Shown here: piece by piece, positions 50,586 through 61,902 of the stretch
Layout of the letters: each line of letters starts with the position of its first letter
How positions within the stretch are numbered: the first letter of the stretch is position 1
DNA from: Symsagittifera roscoffensis
Lineage: Eukaryota; Xenacoelomorpha; Acoela; Convolutidae
Direction of reading: 5' to 3'
NCBI RefSeq assembly: GCF_963678635.1
Contig: NC_087066.1
Coordinates: forward strand, 52,034,312-52,098,311
DNA length: 64,000 bases
Translations under genes and position numbers: made by a program
The notes under the pieces: model-generated
Told to the model about the DNA's origin: nothing
Database searches by the model: none
Seen by the model: the letters and a program-made list of their open reading frames with translations, nothing else

Positions 50586-52190
50586 AATTTAAAATTTTGG
50601 TTTGAAATCAGCAAAAAATGAAAAAGTTGTTACTGGAACAGTTTTTTTTCTTCTCATCTTAAGTCACCTATGCCAAATCATAATATTGCATAGTTGTAAA
50701 ATTCATGTCAAGGTCAGAAGTGGAACTGAAAACTCTGACCTCAAAAAAAACAGGGACTCTAAAATTAGAAAATCACTAACAGTCAGGTGATAATGCGGAT
50801 TGAAGACACAGAAGTTATCAGTACTGTTCAAGTAAAACAACAAGTGAAAAACAAAATTCAGTCCTGTATTAGAGTAAAATCTGAGTTGTACTCTGTTTTC
50901 CAACTGGCCAAAACACTAAACAGAAAAAACTTTGCCAGTGCTGTTCTAGAACTGTAACATTACTGTTACGAAACTGTTTTATTCTGATTTTTTTTAATGA
51001 AAAGTTACTGGAAAAAACTTTTACGATGTTTCGAGTTGATTTCAAAAGTTTGTCACGTGTCGTTACAAAAAAGAAAAAACTATTAAAAAAGCCTCAGCTT
51101 TAAAAACTGTGCGAGAAACTACTTCAAAATTTGATTTTTGTGCGAAAATAGAAATTATCTAGCGACGGTAGTTTAAAGCTTGAGCATCCAAATATGCCTG
51201 GAAAAAGGCAATTTTTGTAAAAAAAAGGAAAAACCCTTTTTTCAATTGATGCATCACCCGACAGCTCAAAATCAGCTTTCATGCCAAATCACCAAAAGTG
51301 CATAGTAGCAAATTTTATACCAGTACTGATCAGAAGTGGTTTTTAAAAAAACTCGGACCTCAAAAAATAAAAAAACTCTATTATTGGGCATCGAAAACAA
51401 TCATGTGATAATGATATTAAAGTTTGAACTATTCAAAAAGTTTACTTAGATTCTCAACAAACAATAGTTTTTCAAAGAAATTGCAGTTGCTTTGGACTGA
51501 TTTTTTAACTCAAAATTTCAAAAATTCACGTGCGAGCAACCAAACAACAAAAAAAGAGTTGTCAACGCAATTTTTGTGTTTTTTTTCCGAGCATCAATTC
51601 CTTATATTTACACCAAGAAGAATGCTTTACCGTAGATAGCCCAATCAAAAATGAGTACACCTGAAATGATAAACAGACTCTAGAATCAAACAATTAGCCG
51701 TTAAGCATTAATTCATAATAACGGAGAAATTATGATTCCCAATCTCAGATTTGTGAACAAATTTTCAGTATTCTAGATATCAAAGGAGTTGAACCCTTTT
51801 GCCTGTTTTTTTCTTACTTTTTCTTTTTTTTACTCGCATTATACATTGGTTTACACTGATAAATTAAAAACCTCATCGAAAAGGCACGAGTTATATTTGA
51901 AATGAAAACATCTTGCTGTTTAATGAAAAGTGCGAAAATAATTTTGGTTTTTTGCCATCTTTTGCGTAACGTCCAGGCTGCAAAAATGTTTGCCTCACAT
52001 TTTCGTTTTATGGAAAAATTCATTTCCTTACCATCGTGAAAATGGCACGATAAGAAATTTTCTATTCTATGGATTTTTTACCTTAAAACAATTGAACAGT
52101 TTTTTGAGCTTTGATTTAAATATTCCTGGTTAATCAAAAAACTCAAAAATATAAAAATTTCTCGTATAAGAAAACCCATAGGCTACGTTG
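50586..52190. other. AT-rich spacer, nothing recognised
   Basis: Short ORFs only, none resembling a known family. No tandem repeat or element end found. Confidence 0.5.
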
Positions 52191-52194
52191 TCTG

Positions 52195-52800
52195 GGTACG
52201 GGTTGGATACCAATATGCATAACCTGACCATTATAACATCCAAATTGCCAGAAAAAAAGCACCAAAAAAATTAGAAGGTATTAAGCCAAGCGAGTTGTGA
52301 GATAGCTTTAGAGTCTCATGAAACTTATAAACTCTAGTAAGTTTAAGGCCTAGTTAAGGGAAGCTTAAGTTAGGAACCCCAGACCCCTTAAACCCCCCAC
52401 TTCCGGTTTCATGCCCAAAGTAAACAAACCCACGCCTAACTTCCGGAAGTCGTTTCTCGGCCTCCAATGAATGCAAGGAGCTGAAACTTGGAGGGATGAT
52501 AGGTAGTGGCAAAATACATCTTTTATTATAGTTTGATAAAAGTAGTATTTTGCCACTACCTATCATCCCTGAAAAAAATTGTATTGCATTTCACACAGAT
52601 TGAGAAGAAAACATATAATCGTATAATATCGCTGGAAAGTGATTGGAAACTGTGGCTTGTTTTTTAGACAAATTCAAGTTTACCTTATCTTTTGAAAACA
52701 AAAAAGTCCTGGCTTCAAACAAATCAATCAATTTTTTTGTGATTTAAAAAATTAGTCTGAACTGCGTTTTGGTATAAAAAAATACCTGATCATGGAATGT
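52195..52800 (+). repeat. Foldback-nest unit, copy a
   Basis: Runs from GGGTACGGGTTGGATACC through the TIR hairpin (52492-52570) to a tail with ATTGCATTTCACACAG and TGGAAACTGTGGC. It matches 56093-56700 directly; its first part matches 55320-55625 in reverse, and its tail matches 57271-57500. Confidence 0.85.
52492..52570. mobile_element. 79-bp hairpin with perfect 26-bp inverted repeats
   Basis: Arms 52492-52517 and 52545-52570 are exact reverse complements (each contains GATGATAGGTAGTGGCAAAA or its reverse), around a 27-nt loop. The arm matches the ends of neighbouring repeat units, so it is the terminal inverted repeat of a DNA element family. A second hairpin lies at 56391-56469. Confidence 0.75.
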
Positions 52801-52827
52801 TTTTTTTGGAACTTTTGTTCATAGCAT

Positions 52828-53410
52828 AGCTTTCAGCCAAACAGGATCAAAATATATGGGAGAATTTCAACGACAGTAATTTTCAACGGGAGATTTGCAA
52901 AAATTTTTTTAGAAACTTTCAAGGTAAAGCACGACTCTCTGACAATTATTTCAAATAAGTTTTTCAAGTATGACATGCGTCCGCCCCCCAATGCCCCCCC
53001 AAATCCGCTACTGGCCAGCACCGATAATTTTTTAAGGGCGATTTCGGCGCCAATACAACTTTTTTTTGGGGGGGGGGGAGTATTCGTCAAATTTTTATAA
53101 GTGCTCAAAGCGTCATTTTAGGCCTGTTTTTGTTTCAAAAACCGCCACCTTCCCCTCCCCACCCAAAAAAAAAATTTCACCGCACACAAATGAAACATAG
53201 ATATAGATGAGAAACAAGACACCGTAAAACAGAAAAGAACTGAAAAAAGACATCAAATCGACCGTCATCATTATCAGTTTGAACTAAAAAAGGAGAAAAC
53301 ATTGATGGGTAAACCGAGCAATTATACCATGATTTCTATTGAGAAAGATAAAATAATGCCTAAATTGATTTAATTTTGCTTCTCGATCAATACTTTTTGT
53401 ACCAATTAGG
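52828..53410. repeat. Segmental repeat, matches 58200-59320
   Basis: Shared landmarks include GGGAGAATTTCAACGACAGT, GAAACTTTCAAGG, AATTATTTCAAATAAGTTTT and, later, CACCGTAAAACAGAAAAGAA. The second copy is longer because it contains an extra MITE relative (about 58786-58980). Confidence 0.8.
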
Positions 53411-53411
53411 T

Positions 53412-54892
53412 AGATTTAGCGGATTTCTTCTCTAGGTTCGTTTTCTTTCTTTCCTAACGACACCGCAAAGTCGTCCCTTGGGTAGTGAATTTAGCGGGGC
53501 GACCGAGATTCACTACTATCTACAATCCCGGAAGGGCTCTTTTGATGGCAACTATTCTGTATTGTATTATATTGCTTGCCCCCTCTGTGTATTGCTTTTC
53601 GGGCTGTCTATCTCGTCTACTCGATACAATCGCAAGAATTTCCAATGATAATTTAATTTAGATGAATATATGCCCAATTACAGAAGGCTCTGAGTTGCCA
53701 AGATATAATCTAATAATCAAGTCAAAAGGAAAGGGTCCGCGATTTATCGGCCAAGTTGCCTAATTGCAATTAACTTCCAACTAACTCCACTAACACTAAC
53801 TATTCTCTCTCTCTCTCTCTAGAGAATCTCTGATGAGAACTAACTATCGACTGGTCTCTTACTCCGAGAACCAATTACTTGACTAACTAGCTATAATTGT
53901 TCTCTGTAACTATCGGAGAACCAACTATACTCTCTCTAAGTATCAATTGCTCTCTTCTCTGACGAAAACCAACTACTCTTACTGCTAGCTAACACTGTTC
54001 TGACTCTTACAGGCTCTACGGTACCCTCCAATTCCTTATCTTTCTTTACACTTAGTTTTAGCTAAGTCACGTCATTCCCTATCAGTCCTGACATCCGCCT
54101 AAATTACCCGTCCGCACATGTTTTAAGACTATATCCCTCCTCCTGTCAATTCTGCCACGTGCCAACTTCGGTTTCTTTTATCAATCTTTTCACACTTAAT
54201 AGATACCCGATATGCGGTAGCTGTCACAATTTGACCAAGCGAACAAATGTCATACTATTCTAATCAATCAACTCCTGAACTATGTGACTTCAGCCCTCGA
54301 GTTCAACTCAACCTCCAAAGCATGCTATGTTTACTCAGTGATCCTCCCAAGGTCTTTATTATAGTTATCCCGTTAATGTTCCGACCTCCTAAGTTTGTTA
54401 TAGTTACTTTATTATAGTTATCCCGTTAATTCATTCCAAGTATCTAAAATTTTGATCTGTATTCTATTCCAATCCCGACCTTCTAGCTATCAGGGGAACG
54501 TAGTTTGTCTATTAGGTGTCAAATCAAACCAAAAATTCACCGCCGGGAAGCCAAGTAAATTCCCCGTCCGTTCATAGGATTTAGGAGACCTAATTCTCAT
54601 ACTACGTTTCTATTACTATGAGTTTCCTCTGGGACTATTTTTCTTTAGTCTAGTTGAAATGCTATTAATAGATCACTCGCCAAGCTAAACTTAACCCAAT
54701 GTTTACCAAGTCCACTTTCAATTAAAGCTTTGAACTCCAAGGTTGCAATGTAAAACTGTATCTCGATCGGCTTCTGCTCTAATTCCCAATATATAAGTTT
54801 TCCTCCCAATTTTGAGCAAGGTGACCCATTTTCTTTTCTAGGGGTTGGGCTGGGGAATACGCCACTTTCCGGTGTTAATCTCGGGATTTTCC
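53412..54892. other. Unassigned insertion in the segmental repeat
   Basis: Follows ACCAATTAGG, the point where the two segmental copies part. Pyrimidine-rich, with a (TC)n tract (about 53803-53821) and a duplicated TTATTATAGTTATCCCGTTAA (about 54356 and 54410). No ORF or element ends were recognised; it could be a solo LTR. Confidence 0.4.
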
Positions 54893-55319
54893 ATGTAAGT
54901 TTGGGGTCAAAACGCGCAAAGGTCAACTTAAGGTCACCCAGGGGTCAACTGGGGGTCAAACTTCCATATTTGGGTTCAGAATCCCATGGGGGTCTTAACT
55001 ACCAAGTTTCATTCATATCCCATTAAAATTTCACAATCTATCCATTTCTAAGGTCCATCATCACTTTTTCCGGAAAAAGGTTATTAACACCGCAAGGAAT
55101 CGCCGGAGGGTTTTCACTCATCAGTGGTCTTTTTTCGGGGTTCGTATCCTATGTCCATTGCAGCAATAAAATCATTATTCCACCATTCATTAATGTGCGT
55201 TAATTGCCCATTTCCGGTCAAAGGGGGTGTTTTCTCAAGTGCTAATAGCTTCCGGCCCAACCGCCGGAATTGACTCAAATTATGATAAAAGATGTATTTT
55301 GCCACTACCTATCATCCCT
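54893..55319 (+). repeat. 427-bp repeat ending in the TIR, copy 1
   Basis: From ATGTAAGTTTGGGGTCAAAA to CACTACCTATCATCCCT. It is identical in length to 56844-57270 and nearly so in sequence. Its 3' end is the foldback family's terminal repeat. Confidence 0.85.
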
Positions 55320-56426
55320 CCAAGTTTCAGCTCCCTGCATTCATTGGAGGCCGAGAAACGACTTCTGGAAGTTAGGCGTGGGTTTGTTTACTTTGGGAAT
55401 AAAACCGGAAGTGGGGGGTTTTAGGGGTCTGGGGTTCCAAACTTAAGCTTCCCTTAACTAGGCCTTCAACTTACTAGAGTTTATAAGTTTCATGAGACTC
55501 TAAAGCTATCTCACAACTCGCTTGGCTTAATATCTTCTAGTTTTTTGTGGTGCTTTTTTTTCTGGCAATTTGGATGTTATAAAGTTCAGGTTATGCATAT
55601 TGGTATCCAACCCGTACCCAGTAAATTTTCTAAAACACATCTGAAATACTCTTTTTTAGATCTAAATTGCAGATCTGAAAAAGGTTGTGAAATACTTGAA
55701 TAACGCTTTGGTACTTTAAGGATTGGTTATTTCAGATCTAATTTCAGGTCTGAAGTTTTCTTTTTCTTGGAAAAATCTATTTCAGATCTCAAATTTAGTT
55801 TTTCTTTGTGATTTCAGATCTGAAAAAATCTATTTCAGATCTGAAATTTAATTTTTCCTGGTTATTTCAGATCTGAAATTGATTTCTTCAGATCTGAAAT
55901 CACAAAGAAAAACTAAATTTCAGATCTGAAATAGATTTTTCCAAGAAAAAGAAAACTTCAGACCTGAAATTAGATCTGAACTAACCAATCCTTAAAATAC
56001 CCAAGCGTTATTCAAACATTTCACAACCTACTTCAGATCTGCAAATTAGATCTGAAAAAGAGTACTTCAGATGTGTTTTAGAAAACTTACTGGGTACGGG
56101 TTGGATACCAATATGCATAACCTGACCATTATAACATCCAAATTGCCAGAAAAAAAAGCACCAAAAAAATTAGAAGGTATTAAGCCAAGCGAGTTGTGAG
56201 ATAGCTTTAGAGTCTCATGAAACTTATAAACTCTAGTAAGTTTAAGGCCTAATTAAGGGAAGCTTAAGTTAGGAACCCCAGACCCCTTAAACCCCCCACT
56301 TCCGGTTTCATGCCCAAAGTAAACAAACCCACGCCTAACTTCCGGAAGTCGTTTCTCGGCCTCCAATGAATGCAAGGAGCTGAAACTTGGAGGGATGATA
56401 GGTAGTGGCAAAATGCATCTTTTATT
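55283..56426. mobile_element. 1.1-kb near-perfect palindrome (foldback element)
   Basis: Two arms of about 540 bp face each other around a spacer of about 60 bp centred near 55855. Outer arms are the foldback unit (TIR, ACTTCCGG, CTCGGCCTCCAATGAATGCA). Inner arms contain about a dozen AGATCT sites, many within the palindrome TTCAGATCTGAA. No ORF spans it. Confidence 0.85.
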
Positions 56427-56800
56427 ATAGTTTGATAAAAGTAGTATTTTGCCACTACCTATCATCCCTGAAAAAATTGTATTGCATTTCACACAGAATG
56501 AGAAGAAAACATATGATCGAATAGTATGGCTGGAAAGTGATTGGAAACTGTGGCCTGTTTTTTAGACAAATTTAAGTTTAACTTATTATATGAAAACAAA
56601 AAAGTTCTGGCTTCAAACAAATCAATCAATTTTTTTTTGTGATTTAAAAACTTAGTCTGAACTGCGTTTTGGTATAAAAAAATACCTGATCATGGAATGA
56701 TTTTTTTGGAATTTATGTTTGTGTTTTGAAATTAGGAGAATTCATTTAAAAAATACCTGAAACACATTTTCAAATTATTTCAGACTTTTTTTTCAGAGAA
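56093..56800 (+). repeat. Foldback-nest unit, copy b
   Basis: Direct repeat of 52195-52800 that also forms the right arm of the palindrome. It includes the hairpin at 56391-56469 (one change in the left arm). Confidence 0.85.
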
Positions 56801-56843
56801 ATGCTTTGACTTAATTTTCAAGTAATTAGTTGAAAGAAAAGAA

Positions 56844-57270
56844 TGTAAGTTTGGGGTCAAAACGCGCAAAGGTCAACTTAAGGTTACCCAGGGGTCAACT
56901 GGGGGTCAAACTTCCATATTTGGGTTCAGAATCCCATGGGGGTCTTAACTACCAAGTTTCATTCATATCCCATTAAAATTTCACAATCTATCCATTTCTA
57001 AGGTCCATCATCACTTTTTCCGGAAAAAGGTTATTAACACCGCAAAGAATCGCCGGAGGGTTTTCACTCATCAGTGTTCTTTTTTCGGGGTTCGTATCCT
57101 ATGTCCATTGCAGCAATAAAATCATTATTCCACCAATCATTAATGTGCGTTAATTGCCCATTTCCGGTCAAAGGGGGTGTTTTCTCAAGTGCTAATAGCT
57201 TCCGGCCCAACCGCCGGAATTGACTCAAATTATGATAAAAGATGTATTTTGCCACTACCTATCATCCCTG
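56844..57270 (+). repeat. 427-bp repeat ending in the TIR, copy 2
   Basis: Second copy of 54893-55319. It is followed by a third copy of the tail (ATTGCATTTCACACAGAATG) to about 57640. Confidence 0.85.
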
Positions 57271-57644
57271 AAAAAATTTTATTGCATTTCACACAGAATG
57301 AGAAGAAAACATATGATCGAATAGTATGGCTGGAAAGTGATTGGAAACTGTGGCCTGTTTTTTAGAAAAATTTAAGTAAAACTTATCATATGAAAACAAA
57401 AAAGTTCTGGCTTCAAACAAATCAATCAATTTTTTTTTTGTGATTTAAAAACTTAGTCTGAACTGCGTTTTGGTATAAAAAAATACCTGATCATGGAATG
57501 TTTTTTTCGGAATTTTTGTTTGTGTTTTGAAATTAGGAGAATTCATTTAAAAAATACCTGAAACACATTTTCAAATTATTTCAGACTTTTTTTTCAGAGA
57601 AATGCTTTGACTTAATTTTCAAGTAATTAGTTGAATGAAAAGAA

Positions 57645-58195
57645 GTTTTCACACAAACAAAATAAACAGTTTTTTGACAATTAGAAGGCTTCAAAGCCAT
57701 CAAATAAAAAAAATAAAGATATATAAGTTTGAAACAACTTTGAATAATGTACAGATTTACGGAATTTTTTCCATATTGGTCAAACCGGGTAGTTCGAACA
57801 ATTTGACCATGATATTTAATTCAATGGAAATCATAATGCATAGCTTGATATGTTCTCTATCTGCGCGCCAATTAGAGCGAAACGCATTCAATTTATTTTT
57901 GTAAAAAGATTTTCAGTCAATCACAAATTTTAACGAAGTTCAATTTTTAATAACTCCTCCATTTTTCATTAGTTTATGAAAAGAGTTGCCTCATTAAGAT
58001 AATATGAACTCTTTTTCAAAAGAAAGCAAATTGTAGATCTTTATAATATTTTGCGTCAAGCACAATCATTACCTGCGTTTTAATTAAAACAACTTTTCTT
58101 ATGACTTCAGTTTCAGAAGAAAGCAGAATACCAGCTTCATTTTAATTTGCTGTTTGCCCTTTAACTGCCTTTCAATTAAAACAGTTTGTCCAGAA
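57645..58195. other. AT-rich spacer, nothing recognised
   Basis: One 89-codon ORF with no recognisable family. No repeat structure seen. Confidence 0.4.
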
Positions 58196-58199
58196 TCAT

Positions 58200-59320
58200 T
58201 CATGATATAGCTTTCAATCAAACAAGATCAAAATATTTGGGAGAATTTCAACGACAGTAATTTTCAACGGGAGATTTCCAAAATAGGATGTTTACAAATT
58301 CCGCTCATATTTTTTCGGAAAATTTTTTTAGAAACTTTCAAGGAAAAGCACGACTCTTTGACAATTATTTCAAATAAGTTTTTCAAATATGACTTGCGTA
58401 AGAGCTTACTCTACGCAAAATGTATCTTTTCAATGATGATTACTTTCACTAAAAGATGATTTGGTGAAGCTTTTTAACCCCTAAGTTACTCAACAATTCA
58501 GATTCATTTTTCAAAAGTTTTTGGGCTCTTTTCCAGTTTTATTCTTTCAAAAAACCGAGTTTTATGTTTGTTTTACGTGCTATTACGGCTAAATGCGTGA
58601 TGTTACGCTGTAATGTATGAAGAACAAATCTGTTCATAGTTGTCGATTTGTTCACCACGCCAAATTTCATTGCATTATGAAAACGTTAAATAAGCTTTTC
58701 AAAATAGAATTTGAAAGGGGCGAAACTGGAAAAGAGCCAGTTTTTGCAATGCCCCATTTTTCTCTGTAGGCGTTTCTCTGTAGGCATTTTTGGGCACTTT
58801 TTGGGAAACTTTTCGACCAAAAAATTGCATTTTTCGGCGCGCGCTCCCCTCAAAATTAGTATAGGTTAGTACCGAAAGCGCCTTTAGAAAAATTTTAAGG
58901 TCAGTCAGCCAAAAATGGATATCTCAAAATAGTGCAAAGGGGGGACCCTTTGGGTCAACAGGTGTTTGAATGACTGGGGAAGGGAGTATTTGTCAAATTT
59001 TTTTAAGTGCTCAAAACGTCATTTTAAGCCTGTTTTTGTTTCAAAAACCGCACCTCCCCCCACCATCAAAAATTTCGCCGCACACAAATAAATAACATAG
59101 ATATAGATGAGAAACAAGGCACCGTAAAACAGAAAAGAACTGAAAAAAGACATCAAATCGACTGTCATCATTATCAGCTTGAACTAAAAGAGGAGAAAAC
59201 ATTGAAGGGTAACCCGGGCAATTCGAGCAATTATACCATGATTTCTTTTTAAAAAGATAGAATAATGCCTAAATTGATTGAATTTTGCTTCTCGGTCAAT
59301 ACTTTTGAACCAATTAGGAC
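58200..59320. repeat. Segmental repeat, second copy
   Basis: Partner of 52828-53410. Between about 58786 and 58980 it carries a fragment of the hAT-type MITE (GCGCGCTCCCC, then AAAGGGGGGACCCTTTGGGT) without its termini. Confidence 0.8.
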
Positions 59321-59486
59321 ATTTCATATTCATTTTGTATTTGACCGGAAAAGAATCAATGAATCCCCTCAAATTTTACAACTCTGTGAAAAAAAACTGC
59401 CGCGTCACAAGGATTTTATAAGTTTCATGAGACTCTAAAGCTATCTCACAACTCGCTTGGTTTTAAATTCTAATTTATTTTATGTT

Positions 59487-59974
59487 GCTTTTTTCTGTAA
59501 ATTCAGATAAATTTCGACTTTTTAACTAGCCATTTTTGACGAAATTTTTTTATATCACTCAAAAGGTATTGTTGCCCTGAGCTCAAGTTTGAAAAGATAT
59601 TTCACATGTGATCTTTTTCGTAAAGTTATGGGGGTTTAAATATTGCCGTTTTGGCCAATTTGGGACAATTAACGCGCGATATATTTCGCGCTATTAAAGC
59701 GTAAGCAGAGTGTTAATCCGTCTTAAACTCGTTCCAAAATGGTTGAAAGAAGCTTATTCGCCATAATTGATTTGTTACAAGGAGCAAAATCTATCCTTTT
59801 GTACTTTATATGGCGTGTGGGGGGATGATTTTCATAAAAATTTCAAATTTTAGAAATAAACATTTTCATTTTATTTTTTTTTTACATTTAATTTTTTAAC
59901 GTTATTACTGCACCATAAAACCTTGAAAAGCAGTGGGAACATTCAGGGCTTTCCCTAATACGAGCAGTCTTGTT
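59487..59974 (+). mobile_element. Helentron-like element, copy 3, 5' truncated
   Basis: Lacks the first 60 bp or so of the family, then is collinear with the copy at 10028. It ends CGAGCAGTCTTGTT, immediately joined to the next copy. Confidence 0.75.
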
Positions 59975-60496
59975 GTTCCGACTTTCGATACTAAAGTAAC
60001 GGAGTATTTGTGCTCGGGGTGGGTTTTTTTTCTTCAGACAAATTTTGACTTTTTAACTAGCCAATTTTGACGCAATTTTTTTTATATCATTGGAAAACTA
60101 TTGTTGTCCTGAGCTTAAATTTGAAAGGATATTTTACCTGTGATCATTTTTGGTAAAGTTATGGGGGTTTAAAGATTGCCATTTTGGCCAATTTGGGACA
60201 ATTAACGCGCGATATATTTCGCGCTATTAACGCGTAAGCGGAGATTTAATCCATCTGAGAAAGTGGTTGAAAGAAGTTTATCTGCCATAATTGATTTGTT
60301 ACAATGAGCGAAGTCTATTCTTTTGTATTTTATATGGCGTGTGGGGTAATGATTTCATAAAAAAAGTTCCAATTTTAGGGAAAAAAAGTTTTCGTTTTAT
60401 TTTATCACATTTAATTTTTTATGTTACCCTTGCTCAATAATTCTTAAAAGGCAGCCGGAACTTTCAGGGCTTCGCCCTGATACGAGCAGTTTTGTT
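59975..60496 (+). mobile_element. Helentron-like element, copy 4, complete
   Basis: Begins GTTCCGACTTTCGATAC directly after copy 3, sharing the TT at the joint. The 3' hairpin TCAGGGCTTCGCCCTGA (60464-60480) is perfect, 16 nt before the terminal TTGTT. Head-to-tail joining fits rolling-circle transposition. Confidence 0.75.
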
Positions 60497-61902
60497 GGTT
60501 TTTGTTATTTCTTGTTTCATGAGTAGCGAATAATTTCTAAATAATCCTAATGACTTGCAATTGGTATATTTTGAAGATAGCAATCGTTCAATAAGCGTAT
60601 ATGATCGTGTTTGTTGCCTATTCTCAAATATTTTGGCTTAGCTCTTAACGCAATTAGCAAGTAAAATTAAATCCGTTAGCTCAAATCTTGTCGAGGCTTT
60701 AGTTATTACCAAAAGTCGCCTAGATGAAAACAATTTTTGGCCAAAAGTGCATTACGAATGGAATTTTTTAATGCAGTTCTGAAATTGTATTTCTCGTCAG
60801 AAATAAAAAAAAATTGTTAGATAGCTGTAACGTTCTGACAATTTTCTAATTTTTAAAAGGCAAAGTATGAAACTCTGACATTTAGAATTTAGATCAATAG
60901 CCAATACTGTTCGCACCAGTTTAAAGCCCTGAATGTAACAATTGAATTTTCCCGTCTATGAAACAAGTCGCTGTTTTTTGAAAATTAACACAAAAAAGTG
61001 AAGAAAAAAAATGTGAATAATTGGCCTTAAGTCATCTGGAACAATTTTTTCAGACGGATTTTATAGGCGTCCACACGGGAAAAGAAAAAAAATTGCAAGT
61101 TAAATGCCTGTCATGAGGCGAACTTCGGTACCTCGTTATGTCAGTAAATATACATGATGTAAGAGTTAAACATTAAAGGTTGCATAAAATGGCAGCCTTC
61201 AAGCAGCCTACAGTGGACACATTGGTTCTCTCGTTATACCGGTTGCGCAACCTATGATCCAGATGAAAGTCGTGTGCTGAATCTGATTTGATGTATTTGT
61301 TTTGACCTCAGTTTATTTGATACCGACTTTGTAACTTTGTATCTATTTGTTTCTATTTATCTGTTAACTATTATCAATGGTATGTATTGTATCGATTATC
61401 TCTCTCTGTAAGCAATTGGCCTAATTTACTAAAAAAGGCAATCCTAAAGGACCTTTGACCGCATTAGAGATATCGATGTGCAAGTACAATTTATCAAAGC
61501 GAAGGCGATATTCTCAAATTTGCAATCGAAAGTGACAAGAAGGCAAGCACTTCAACTCAGTTTCGAAACTTCTTCCACACAATCAAAATTTTGAGATAGT
61601 AAAGGTCAAAAAGGAGCCTACATTTTTTTGTTCAGTCAGAGAACAACAACTATGGGGGGGGGGGGGGGTCGCGGAGTTTATTAAAATTGCTCGAAAAGAC
61701 AAAAATCGAATAAAAAAACAGGCTACTATGAGATATTACCTTTTCTCTGCAACTCAGAAAACTGCGTTCAGCGACGGAGGTTACTTGCCATATCTGCATG
61801 AAGCGAGGATATTTTGCCAAATGCTGCAATTGTTTCAAGAAGAGAGTCAATTTATGACGAGATGAGGAGGAGACTTCTAGTTCCAATTTATACTGCGGTT
61901 TT
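60497..61902. other. Spacer, nothing firmly recognised
   Basis: AT-rich. The part from about 61200 to 61420 could be an LTR of the pol remnant downstream, but I found no partner copy. A G14 run is at about 61655. Confidence 0.4.

Noticed and set aside
52354-52566. Paired 60-70-codon ORFs recurring at 52.4, 55.2, 56.3 and 57.1 kb
   Set aside because: They recur because the foldback repeat recurs, in both orientations, and overlap the terminal hairpins.
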